A DNA stretch of 64,000 bases from Agapetus fuscipes (Eukaryota; Arthropoda; Insecta; Trichoptera; Glossosomatidae), in the NCBI GenBank assembly GCA_951799405.1, contig OX637356.1, forward strand, positions 10,129,229 through 10,193,228. The letters run 5' to 3'. Under the pieces are notes generated by a model. The model searched no databases and was not told the DNA's origin. It worked only from the letters and a program-made list of their open reading frames with translations. Within the stretch, counting starts at the first letter, position 1, and each line of letters opens with the position of its first letter. Of the stretch, positions 54,740 to 64,000 are shown in pieces. Position numbers and translations under genes: made by a program.

Positions 54740-54743
54740 GTAT

Positions 54744-55542
54744 GTTATCATCCCATGATCAGGGAAATTGCGGGGAAACCAACCCCTTACAATATTATGA
54801 TAATTACATTGAAAGAGAATGACCTCAAGCAGGTCATACTATGCATATTTTCGCCAGTCACAGGCGTGAGCATTATTAATTACCCTTTGACAATAGGATA
54901 ATGATTACAATTATTGTGATAAAGAGGGAAAGGGTTCCACCCGTAAGCCAAGGAGGTCAAGAAAGCACGCTGCCTTGCTTGTGAGGTGTGGAAGGATGAA
55001 ACTTAGGTCCAAGTTGTCCCAGAAAGGAAGCTCGCTTGTCCCTGTTGTTCAGGTGGTAAAAAGGGGTGAGCTATAGGGGTGAGAAGTCCTAGAAAAGAAG
55101 CTTGCTCGACCTAGTCGCTCGGGAGGTACAGGGAGGTGAGACATAGGTGTGAGAAGTCCTAGAAAAGAAGCTTGCTCGGCCTATCTGCTCAGGAGGTACA
55201 GGGAGGTGAGACATAGGTGTGAGAAGTCCTAGAAAAGAAGCTTGCTCGGCCTATTTGCTCAAGGAGTGTGTGACATATAATATACATAAAATAACCCCTT
55301 CAGTCATGTATGTCCTGGCACAGAAGCATTATGACGTCGGGGGGAGAGAGAAGGTGGGTTGGAGCCCATAGGATCCTTCTCAACTGACGAGTTCGTCCAC
55401 TGGTTGGCCTTTTATACGATTTGGGCAGCTGATCTCCCCCTAGAGGGGAAAACCTTCACTACCCTTGGCCCTCAAGCTTCCCTATTACCATCCCTTACAA
55501 CAGGCGGGGATGAAGTCGGCCGCATAATATTATGTTCCAGGG
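54744..55542. other. Spacer with ~70-bp tandem units at 55005-55270
   Basis: GTGAGAAGTCCTAGAAAAGA + AGCTTGCTCGGCCTA-type units recur at ~70-bp spacing (word positions 55081, 55151 and 55221), with a more diverged first unit near 55011. No gene is seen in the rest. Confidence 0.7.
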
Positions 55543-55754
55543 TTCACTTTGCCAATGTCACCCCTGTTTCAGGGAAGGACGGCAAGAGTTGCAAGGCTTA
55601 TGTTCATTTGAGATTGGGTTTTATATTGTAGGTCCACATGCGGCATGTGTTAGCGCGAAATTATACATATCTGCTTGTGGGAATGCATTTAGTATAAATC
55701 TTAAATGATATATATCTTTGCAGCTTAGATTAGATTAGATTAGATTAGATTAGA
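55543..55754 (+). repeat. R1 dispersed repeat copy with long (TTAGA)n tail
   Basis: GGTTCACTTTGCCAATGTCA to CTTTGCAGCTTAGATTAGAT, and very close to 11975-12240. The tail has more TTAGA units than that copy. Confidence 0.85.
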
Positions 55755-56042
55755 GATCCTTCTCTCTCCGAGCAGTAATAATATGAGTATAGATATGCTA
55801 CGCTACAAGGCTAGTTATAATGGCGTAGCGGTCTTCGCTGTCTCTTCGGTCGCCTGTCGTTGCTAACTGGTTGGAGTTTTGTCTGCAAGCTGCATGTAGA
55901 CCATGGTAGGGAAAACGATTGAAAATAATATGGTTGTGAAGAGTACATTTCAAGGATCACAACCATATATTTTTTAAGTACTTAGTAAAAATAAAGATAT
56001 CATTGATAATTTTGAAAAATAAAAGGCGGAGAATTTGAGTTC

Positions 56043-56212
56043 TGTGGCGAAGAAATAGTCATGTAAAACAGTCCACGTGGTTCACTCGCACACACACGCA
56101 CTTGTCACACGTCTTGATACCTCGGTGTCTGTCACGCAACTCGCCGCGTGCGCATTCCCGCGTGGCGGCGTCTGCTTCGCTTGCTGACACGGGTGCGTTC
56201 GCTGTCACCACA
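56043..56212 (-). repeat. 3' LTR of Ty3-like element (170 bp)
   Basis: Preceded on the minus strand by the purine-rich AGGAGGGCG. The flank AGTTC lies at 56038-56042. Confidence 0.9.
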
Positions 56213-56231
56213 CGCCCTCCTGATGTTATCA

Positions 56232-57167
56232 TCACAAATAGTCACTCAACCAGGCTGGGGGTCTTCGTGGTCTAGAAGGTCTTTCCAACCGTCCTTCTTC
56301 CACTGGACTGTCCTCTTCTGATTCCTCACCTTCCTGGCTTCTCGGGCTGTCTTCCTCCTGATGTGTTTCATTTGCCATCGATTCCTCTGTTTCTTCTTCA
56401 AACAGATCTGATAGATTTAATAAGCGTGCATTAGCTCTTCTATTGACACTTCTACCAGGGTCCGTTTGCTTGACGCTATCTATCTTCCGCAGATCCAGCA
56501 CGTGTCTTGGCATACCATCCACTTCAATATTGTTTACCGAGATGACTCCCGTTACTCTCCCAAGCCTCCACTGGGAAGTACATTTCGGATCTGATGGCTT
56601 CACTGCTACAACGTCGCCAGCCTGAAACTCGGATGACAGCTTTTCCTGGAGTCTCACTAGGGCTGAAGGATGTTTCCAGGCATAGGAGTGAACCTGTCCA
56701 GAGGGTGCTGCACCCTGGTCACCCTGACTCTTAGCAGCCAGGTTGTACCAAAACACCGCCTGCAAAGGGTTGCTACCACTTCTGGCCGCCGTCCTCTTTA
56801 TTGTACGATGATGCCGTTCAACAATGCCATTCCCTGCTGGACGGTGAGCCGCTCGAAACCTCCTACTTACTCCCCACTTGTTGCACATGTCAGCAACCCT
56901 GTGCGAGCGAAATGCCGTGCCATTGTCCATCAGTAATTCTGCGGGTGGACCTCTTTCCCGAAAGATTTCCTCCAGATGCGAAATGACAGAAGTGGCATTT
57001 TCGGACTTTACTTCCCGCCATATAGCAAATCTGCTCGGTCCACAGTCGATTAGTGTAAGAAAGCATCTCCCATCAAAATGAGTCACGTCAACGGCCAGAC
57101 GGCTCCACGTATTCGGGACACTATTTTTGGCCCACACTTCAAACCAAAGCCTAGTCTTGTCAGGCAA
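56232..57167 (-). CDS. Ty3-like integrase, N-terminally truncated
   Basis: The catalytic core of an LTR integrase: RLAVDVTHFDGRCFLTLIDC (first Asp), LLMDNGTAFRSHRVADMCNK (second Asp) and AGNGIVERHHRTIKRTA (Glu), at normal DDE spacing. A C-terminal strand-rich segment (FQAGDVVAVKPSDPKC...LGRVTGV) and an acidic tail follow. The upstream HHCC zinc domain is missing. The frame begins within the deletion junction and overlaps the end of the reverse transcriptase frame on the same strand. No host function is implied. Confidence 0.85.
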   Translation of the reverse strand: MPDKTRLWFEVWAKNSVPNTWSRLAVDVTHFDGRCFLTLIDCGPSRFAIWREVKSENATSVISHLEEIFRERGPPAELLMDNGTAFRSHRVADMCNKWGVSRRFRAAHRPAGNGIVERHHRTIKRTAARSGSNPLQAVFWYNLAAKSQGDQGAAPSGQVHSYAWKHPSALVRLQEKLSSEFQAGDVVAVKPSDPKCTSQWRLGRVTGVISVNNIEVDGMPRHVLDLRKIDSVKQTDPGRSVNRRANARLLNLSDLFEEETEESMANETHQEEDSPRSQEGEESEEDSPVEEGRLERPSRPRRPPAWLSDYL

Positions 57168-58156
57168 TATGTTTTTCCTTTATACTTGACCAGCTGGTAT
57201 TTCCACAGTTTTTCATGTACGTTTATCTGGAGATATGCGGACTGGAGGTCGAGCAGCTTGATTGATCCTCCCATCCTCCTCCACTTCCTAAGGGTTTCAT
57301 CACAGACCGCTGCATCCTCACCAGTGTGACACTGCACACTTTCATTGAGCTCCCGATAATCCATCACGGGGCGCACCTTCCCCTTATTTCTCTGAAGTAC
57401 CGCCATCAGAGGAAGAATACCAAGCGAGCTCCCTTTCCATGGCTTAAGCCAGCCCTCGGCAATCCACTTTTGGATTTCTTTGTCAAATGCCTCCTCTGCT
57501 TCTGGTGACTTTACACTTTTATAACACTCCACAGTGTTGGCCAGCTCAGCAGGTGCATCCTTCCAAACCCAACTCACACACCAATGTTTTCCATTAAATG
57601 CCGCAGTGAAATCTTTGTCCTCAATTGACAAACTTGGTGGCGAGGCAACACTAACACAACCGACATCTTGACTTCTGCCCTTAGCAAACTGAACCCGTGC
57701 ATCACCCAGTATAGTCACACCGCCCATCTTCCCAATGACGTCCATCCCTAGCACCGCATCAACAGCGCTGAACAACTTTGCAGCGAGTACGCAGTCTACT
57801 GTCAGGGCTACACCATGCACACTTATCCTGGCCACACCTTGGCCCTCACACCTCACGTGGCTGCCATCCACAGCGATCACGTCCCCCACTGGGCTGAAGA
57901 CCCTGCACAACCCACTCCTGAGCACGGTGCGCGAGCACCCTGAATCAACGAGAGCACGCACTTGCTTCCCGTTAACACTGATGTCTATCACTGGCAGCGC
58001 CTTTAGTCCAGATGTCGGGGAGCTACCGGCGCACCAGCTCCCCGACTGCCGTTTCCCTTGTCGCAATGTTTGGAGAGGTGGCCATCCTCCCCACAACTCC
58101 AGCAAGTGACACGCGGCTGCTCCGTGCAGAACCTGAGGAGATGCGGTCCCCCGCAC
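57083..58156 (-). CDS. Ty3-like protease and truncated reverse transcriptase
   Basis: A retropepsin-type segment contains VDSGCSRTVL (the DSG active site) and VDAVLGMDVI. The reverse transcriptase fingers follow: GSSLGILPLMAVLQRNKGKV + RPVMDYRELN, then IKLLDLQSAYLQINVHEKLW (motif A Asp) and the LTRLGFGLKCGPKIV start of motif B. The frame is then lost near 57110-57130 and ends about 20 codons later. The YxDD box, connection and RNase H are absent. It overlaps gag by ~150 bp in another frame, consistent with a programmed frameshift in the parent element. Confidence 0.85.
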   Translation of the reverse strand: MRGTASPQVLHGAAACHLLELWGGWPPLQTLRQGKRQSGSWCAGSSPTSGLKALPVIDISVNGKQVRALVDSGCSRTVLRSGLCRVFSPVGDVIAVDGSHVRCEGQGVARISVHGVALTVDCVLAAKLFSAVDAVLGMDVIGKMGGVTILGDARVQFAKGRSQDVGCVSVASPPSLSIEDKDFTAAFNGKHWCVSWVWKDAPAELANTVECYKSVKSPEAEEAFDKEIQKWIAEGWLKPWKGSSLGILPLMAVLQRNKGKVRPVMDYRELNESVQCHTGEDAAVCDETLRKWRRMGGSIKLLDLQSAYLQINVHEKLWKYQLVKYKGKTYCLTRLGFGLKCGPKIVSRIRGAVWPLT

Positions 58157-58716
58157 CTGAAGCAGCGTCTCCCGCCACTTTGCGGCCCTGCAGCCTTCCG
58201 CCTGTCTTGAGCCACTGCAACGATTGGCTGGCTCACATACTCGGCCATCAGGGCTCTGGCTCGCTCCACGATACTTGACAGCGGCATGGTGCCCACGGCA
58301 GGAAGAGCGCGCAGCTCACGCGAAACCGCTGAGGGCAGCCCCACCACGAACGCCTTCATGAGGAGAGAGTCCGCTGTAACCCCCGCCAGCCGCGCCAGTC
58401 GCCTCAGGTCCGTGATGTAAACATCTACTGGTTCATCACGCCACGTGCGTCGGATAAATTCCTCGTAAGCCACGAACGGGTTCGTGGCAAACGCACTTAT
58501 CAAGGCGTCTTTGATAGACCCGGCATTCCTTTTTTCTGCATCGCCGAGTTCGTTATACACAGCGAACGCTGGTCCCTCCAAAAAAAGAGGAATGATTATC
58601 GCCACATCCTTCTCCCCTTTAAGTTTGGCGACGAGCTCCAGCTTCGTTAACCACTGTATAACATCGCCTTCCCCGTCAAAACACCTCACCAAATCACCCA
58701 TCTTCGCGCTCGACAT
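58003..58716 (-). CDS. Ty3-like Gag with two zinc knuckles
   Basis: A 237-residue capsid/nucleocapsid protein. The N-terminal helical region (MSSAKMGDLVRCFDGEGDVI ... DVAIIIPLFLEGPAFAVYNE) is typical of small Ty3-type Gags. Two knuckles occupy the C-terminal part: CFRCGGPHLLRFC and CWSCGEDGHLSKHC. The ATG lies ~30 bp after the 5' LTR on the minus strand. The frame is uninterrupted. Confidence 0.88.
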   Translation of the reverse strand: MSSAKMGDLVRCFDGEGDVIQWLTKLELVAKLKGEKDVAIIIPLFLEGPAFAVYNELGDAEKRNAGSIKDALISAFATNPFVAYEEFIRRTWRDEPVDVYITDLRRLARLAGVTADSLLMKAFVVGLPSAVSRELRALPAVGTMPLSSIVERARALMAEYVSQPIVAVAQDRRKAAGPQSGGRRCFRCGGPHLLRFCTEQPRVTCWSCGEDGHLSKHCDKGNGSRGAGAPVAPRHLD

Positions 58717-58746
58717 ATTTACTTTTGGGGGGGAGCCGAAATAGCT

Positions 58747-58916
58747 TGTGGCGAAGAAATAGTCATGTAAAACAGTCCACGTGGTTCACTCGCACACACA
58801 CGCACTTGTCACACGTCTTGATACCTCGGTGTCTGTCACGCAACTCGCCGCGTGCGCATTCCCGCGTGGCGGCGTCTGCTTCGCTTGCTGACACGGGTGC
58901 GTTCGCTGTCACCACA
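58747..58916 (-). repeat. 5' LTR of Ty3-like element (170 bp)
   Basis: The same 170 bp as 56043-56212. The flank AGTTC lies at 58917-58921. The bases just inside the element (AGCTATTTCGGCTCCCCCCC on the minus strand) do not match a primer-binding site I recognise. Confidence 0.9.
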
Positions 58917-59353
58917 AGTTCCGCCAAAAAAGCAATGTTAACGGCTGGGGACGTTTGTCGTCATTTTGACGACAAACGTCGCTGTCAAACTGACTACCCA
59001 TTTGACACCGAAACTCCGAAGATCTGACGTCATATCCGCCCAAATAAAGAAATGACCTGTTTTAGCGGAAATGGAAAATACGCGAATTTTAAAGAGCTAT
59101 AATTTAAAAACTAAGCCACGTATAATTTTTTTAAAAACGCAAATGCATTTTAAAAAATATAGCGTAACATTTTATGACATAAAATAAAAAAGTGAAATTA
59201 CCCTATTCAGTACGGACCATGAAAGTAATTTCGTTACCGATGTCATTTTTATTTTTACTACTTAAAAAAACATGGTTGTGATCCTTGAAATGTACTCTAC
59301 AGTCTAAACAACCATATTATTTTCAACCGTTTTCAGAACAACCGTTTCAAGAA

Positions 59354-59465
59354 CGTAAATCCTACGTCTCTTGCCGTCCTTCCCTGAAACAGGGGTGACA
59401 TTGAGTAAGCCAATCATTTTTACAGCATGGGTGGTCAGCCGCATACCAACCTATAAGTCAAGAAA
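59354..59465 (-). repeat. R1 dispersed repeat, partial
   Basis: It starts within the TCTTGCCGTCCTTCCCTGAA block and ends ATACCAACCTATAAGTCAAG. Confidence 0.7.
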
Positions 59466-59573
59466 CAAGTTATAATACAGTGAAGTCAAAACTATTGTAA
59501 CAAAAGCAGACACATCTAATTTCGCACTTACACATGCTACATATAAACTACAATAAAAACCCAATTCAAATTC

Positions 59574-59810
59574 CTTGGTATGGCCGAGTTAGCACTCGAA
59601 TTTGTCCCATAAACGATAACTTTGACCCTGCTTCAACAGATGTCATTGGGTAGTTAAGTAATCATTATTATTAATTAATAATAAGTAGGTACATTAAAAT
59701 ATAAAATAATGAATTATTAATTGATGCTGTAATACTTGTTTCCAGCCAGGTAAAATATGTTGGTGAATTGCATTCCTCATCCCAAATATAATATTAAAAA
59801 AAAAAAAACT
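59574..59810 (+). repeat. SINE family S3 copy
   Basis: GGTATGGCCGAGTTAGCACT, TTTGACCCTGCTTCAACAGA and the CCAGGTAAAATATGTTGGTG..TTGCATTCCT tail followed by poly(A). Some of the middle is replaced by AT-rich sequence. Confidence 0.7.
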
Positions 59811-62800
59811 CTTGCTGACCTTCCCTAAAGACATTGGCAAAGTCAACCATTTTTTAGAGTATGGGTGGTTAGTCGCATACCAGCCAATAAGCTTATTTAA
59901 AGCTATGGATTTTTAAGTACCTTTGCAGGCAATTTAAATTTAAAAAAAAAACTTGCCAAAAACCGCAGGCTCGCGCAATACAGCTTGGTCGTCACCAATG
60001 ACCGGCACGCACGCTCAACGCTGGTCTCTGTTTACCACTTTGCCACAGTGTACTCGTATATACATAGGTACCTACCACTCCACAAGCCGGTCGTGGTAGC
60101 ATGTTGAGTGGCCCAGGGATGGGCAATAAATATCGATCATTGATGTTATGGATATCCTAATCCGTATCCGAAATAAAAAAAAAATAACTGCATCTATAAC
60201 CGAAACCGAATTAAAAGTTGTGGATAGTTTCGGATTTTTTTTTTTATGTTGTAATCTAAATGAAACATTTTTTGACATGTTTTCGTTTTCGCCCGTCGAC
60301 TTTCAACAAACAAGTAAAATCTAAAAACCATAGGTAGGTACTAAACACGTGTTTCGACATAATATGTGTAAAAAATAATTCCGTAATTATCTCTGTCTCG
60401 TTCTTCTCTGTGAGTGGTCCTTATGTCAATCAATGAGGAAGCAAGATAAAACTGTAGAAAATAGATATAGAATTACAAATAAAAAATATAATATTTTTTT
60501 TTTATTATTCTTTTGCAATTTCTTAAAAAGATGATATCCGTGACCAAAACTATTGGAAACCAGCGGATATCCGAAATAATTCAATATCCATATCCGTATA
60601 ATGTAATTGCTATATCCTTATCCATATCCATATCCGAAACTTCATATCCATAACATCCCTAATATCGATATAAAGGAAGTATACGTTGCAAGAATAAGGG
60701 TTTCGTGGTAGAGGAAGACCTTGAAAGGTATCTATAATAATATATAATCTAAGTTGCAAGATATATTAACATTTAAGGCTCTCAAATGCATGCCCACAAA
60801 CAAACACGTGTAGTTCGCGCTTACAAATGCTGAATGTGTACCTACTTACAAATAAAATCCAAGCCTCAAATGAAATGGGAATGTACTTAATATGAATCTC
60901 AAATGTAATATATCTTTGCAACTTGGATTATGGATTATCAAAAGTACCAATTCATTTTTGAAAGATATCGATGATTTTTCTTGAAATGCGTTTCTACCCC
61001 CCCCCCCCCCCCCCGACCTCTCGAACCGTAGACGACGTATTATAGTATACGTCTTATCTATGAACGACGTGTTTTGGGAAGCAAAATTTTGACCTTTAAA
61101 AATCTTGTGCCTACCCCACCCCCCCTCCTCGTTGACAGTGTTTTCGAGACGAAATTTCAATGTAACCACCAGCGATCGATTATTTCTTCAGAAAAACGTT
61201 TTTTTTTTATTGCGCTTCTTCTTCCCCTTCCCCCCCTCCCCTCCATCGACGGATTTTCTGAGACTAAATTTTGAGATGGATCCCGCCAGCAACTGATATA
61301 CATACATTTAAATTTAGATATATTTTTTATACATCGATATGTTTTTCATAATTTTTTGAAATATCGATGTGTCGATATATTTTCACTATTGGCCCATCTC
61401 TAGGTCCCACACATCATCAGTGAAACTTTTATAGATAAGTAAATTACAATCAAGTGTACTGTTCAGATAGGGCGAGTGCTGGTGACAGTAATTGTTAACT
61501 AGGAACTTGTTCGCCATAAATGGACTCTTAAAATTGATTGGTTGTTTATCTCGGTGGGCAAATATCATACTTGAGTAGTTAAATAGTCATAGCAAATTCA
61601 TAACAATTTGCATTTTCCCCAGCAACCCGACCTTGTGACGCCACAGTGTTGAATATAAATCATTGTACCGAGCCCATCGCTTGGCGTAGGTAAGTCTGGC
61701 CTGTGCAAAATAAATAGTTTCCACTCATTTGTGCCAATCATTGCCAATCCATTAGAAACAGTACGGTGAGAAATTGAAGTACATATTTGTGAAGCTTAAT
61801 TATTTTTTTAAGAGACAGTCCAAGATTCGATTGCGAATGCACTTGCGAATGTATTGGTCACTGAGTTATAATATTGGTGGAGAAGAAAGTACATACTACT
61901 ACGCGTCTCATCTGCCAGACCTGTCATCCACAGAGCTGTCAACAACTACAAAGCAGCTAGTAATTATGTGATATCCTATGTTTTCTTTCTCTCTTCACCT
62001 TTTGTTTCGACACTCAATAAATACAAATGCCGCATGTTTTAAAATAATGCCATTTTTATTTTTTGAAAATCGCAACGTGTTTGCAGGATTTTCGCGCGGA
62101 CAAGAAATTGTAGTAATGCCAACAAAAACCAAATATAAGAACATAAGCTCTGCAACTCTTGCCGTCCTTCCCTGAAACAGGGGTGACATTGGCAAAGTGA
62201 ACCATTTTTTACAGTATGGGTGGTCAGCCGCATACCAACCTATAAGTCAAGGAACTAATATAAGGAGTAATATATCTTTGGCTGTTAACAAAGTGACAAC
62301 AACACTTGGAGTATCATTGTTCTCTTTCTATCTAACAAAGATTTGTGTTGAGGTACTTTAACATTGATACATCATAATTATACCTAGTGTTTAGTTACGT
62401 TACAATAGTTTTGACTTCACTGTATTCTAACTATTATAACTTGTTCCTTGACTTATAGGTTGGTATGCGGCTGACCACCCATGTTGTAAAAATGATTGAC
62501 TTACCAAATGTCACCCCTGTTTCAGGAAAGGACGGCAAGAGTTACACGGTGTATGTCCTTTTGAGATTGGGTTTTCGTGTTGCAGGTTCACATGCGGCAT
62601 GTGTAAGCGCAAACTTGTACGTGTCTACTTGTGAGAATGCATATAATGTGAATCTCCAATGTAATATATCTTTGCAATTTAGATTAGATTAGATAACTCA
62701 ATGGTATTGGTAGTGTGACGTATTTCCTAGCACGTGTACCCGGTATCTATAGACCTTTCAGCCTCCCCGGGAGCCGGAAAAACCCCATTTTAACTAAAGT

Positions 62801-64000
62801 GTTTGGCGTATCTACAGCCAGATTCCTTACATATACAAATAAATAGGTTCCACTCGTCAAATGCACCTCCTTCGGGAACAATGCGGCAAGAAGTCACACA
62901 ATATGTGTAGTTTAGTTGCGCTTACTCGCTACTCGCCACTAAGCAACTGACCTTATTGGTACGCGACATGAGGAGTCGGGAGGGGAAGGACATAGAGCGG
63001 ATACTCCCAAACTTTTCTCTTTTATTTTTTTGACCTCTTACATTACTTGGCCCATAGGTTGGTATGAGGCTGACCAACCATACTACAGAAAAAAAATCAC
63101 TTTGCCAATACCACCCCTGTTTCAAATAAGAGCAAAAAGAGTTTCAGGGTATTAAAGGATTTGAGTTTTTTTCTTTTATAAGTAAAGATACTTCAGTCTG
63201 ACATAGCTACGTGAGACGCAGGATTTTTTGCTTATATTGCTAAGTTTATTGCAGCACGTATAAACTTACACGTGCATTCTTATGGGAATGCATTAAATAT
63301 AAATCTGAAATGCTAATAATACATTGTTATGCTTATGCATTGTTATCCAGGACACTTTGCGTAGGCTAATACATACGCATATATTTAATATGAATCATAG
63401 CTTTATTATAAGTACCTACATTCATAATATAATGAATCGTAAAGAGCATAAATAATAGACATTTGGAGATTGTGTAAACGTGAACTTGCTTGTTTGCATA
63501 TCTAAATATCGCACGCCTTATAATAAAGAGAAATAACTCAAAAAATAAGAATGTTGGGAAATCACGTTTGAAGTTCAGACAACCAGTACAACTTGTATGG
63601 GATCACAGATCAAGGAACTCGTAGATTCGCCATCTGAGGTTGAAATAACGACCGCTTTTACGGAATTTGTAAGTGTGTGCGTGAATTCACGTGCGCACAC
63701 GTCCCAATGATCAGGGACCATTGACTAATAACATCTCAGGGACATACTCAGGGGTGATAAGCTAAAATGGATTAATTCTTATTTATGAAAAAAATAATTT
63801 CGATAATTTTTAACTTTGAACATCCTTCTTCTTAAACAGATTTGTGAAGAGAAATGCACCACACTAACCTATATTGCCTGACCAGAAACAATTTTGAACA
63901 TCTTTTTTTATATTTTACTCTGTGTATGGGATGAAAAAGGAGACCGATGTTTTATTTCGGTCATATTCGTCCAAATTGAACGGCTGTCGCATTCTACCTA
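59811..64000. other. Repeat-rich region without recognised genes
   Basis: Contents: an R1 end fragment (~59810-59890); a GGGATGGGC plus TATCCGAAAC/ATCGATA-rich element (about 60115-60665); an R1 hairpin (60747-60945); a poly-C run (60998-61014) and C/T-rich purine-strand blocks to 61260; inverted R1 copies (62130-62255 and 62452-62692); an S2 tail (62775-62935); and a diverged R1 copy (63040-63310). No coding region is convincing. Confidence 0.55.
62130..62692. repeat. Inverted pair of R1 copies
   Basis: A reverse R1 copy (62130-62255) and a forward copy (62452-62692, ending TTTAGATTAGATTAGA) face each other across ~195 bp, head to head at the TCCTTGACTTATAGGTTGG end. Confidence 0.8.

Larger units (their letters stand above)
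56043..58916 (-). mobile_element. Ty3-like LTR retrotransposon with internal pol deletion
   Basis: LTRs of 170 bp at 56043-56212 and 58747-58916 (TGTGGCGAAG ... TGTCACCACA) are near identical by eye. The 5-bp target duplication AGTTC occurs on both sides. Read on the minus strand the order is gag, protease, start of reverse transcriptase, then integrase. The palm motif YxDD, the thumb and RNase H are missing. The element is only 2.9 kb and cannot be autonomous. Confidence 0.93.
55911..59337. mobile_element. Non-autonomous TIR element hosting the Ty3-like insertion
   Basis: Inverted ends of ~85 bp: 55911-55995 (GATTGAAAATAATATGGTTG, TACATTTCAAGGATCACAAC) and 59240-59337. The Ty3-like element sits inside, so the TIR element is the older insertion. 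Interior sequence with TTTGTCGTCATTTTGACGAC and GACGTCATATCCGCCC is also found in part at 50380-50575. Confidence 0.7.

Noticed and set aside
60998..61270. Regulatory polypurine/polypyrimidine tract
   Set aside because: Runs of C and CCTT look like simple-sequence expansion. There is no neighbouring gene to regulate.

Overview
The window is animal nuclear DNA, most likely from a lepidopteran insect. Host genes are split by GT-AG introns. One gene is an eclosion hormone with a moth-like mature peptide, and AT-rich intergenic DNA with many TAGGTAGGTACC-like motifs and tRNA-derived SINEs fits moths and butterflies. Most of the sequence is transposable elements, many of them nested.

Host genes: POLR1H/RPA12 (minus, 3 exons, 6268-7791); MZT1/MOZART1 (plus, 14892-15104); TIM17 (minus, 3 exons, 19198-22014); an unidentified 434-residue coiled-coil gene (plus, 6 exons, all introns phase 0, 27655-36472); eclosion hormone (plus, 2 exons, 40102-41285); and a very large gene with one long coding exon (minus, 44361-50023). 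The last encodes a protein with a bacterial-type SecA motor core, a hydrophobic segment, an Asp-rich repeat and a TPR-like tail. These genes are unrelated in function and do not form a cluster.

Mobile DNA: a Jockey-like non-LTR element with an uninterrupted ORF2 (1332-5275); a 2.84-kb TIR element packed with a 172-bp satellite, inserted 10 bp from the RPA12 start codon (7810-10653); a nest of TIR elements at 10939-14330; hAT-like MITEs with 8-bp target duplications; several foldback families; an LTR element with inverted LTR copies (32753-34656); a gag-only LTR element with two apparently identical 471-bp LTRs whose single ORF joins SAP, Gag, CCHC, a TARG1-like macro domain and a CCCH finger (50821-54739); and a Ty3-like element that lost the middle of pol (56043-58916), itself inside another TIR element. 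Four short dispersed families recur and are named here: R1 (unclassified, (TTAGA)n tail) and S1, S2 and S3 (tRNA-derived SINEs).

The two most unusual items are the SecA-like gene and the macro-domain LTR retroelement, which lie side by side. Exon boundaries were set by eye from splice consensus and family similarity. No alignment or database search was run.
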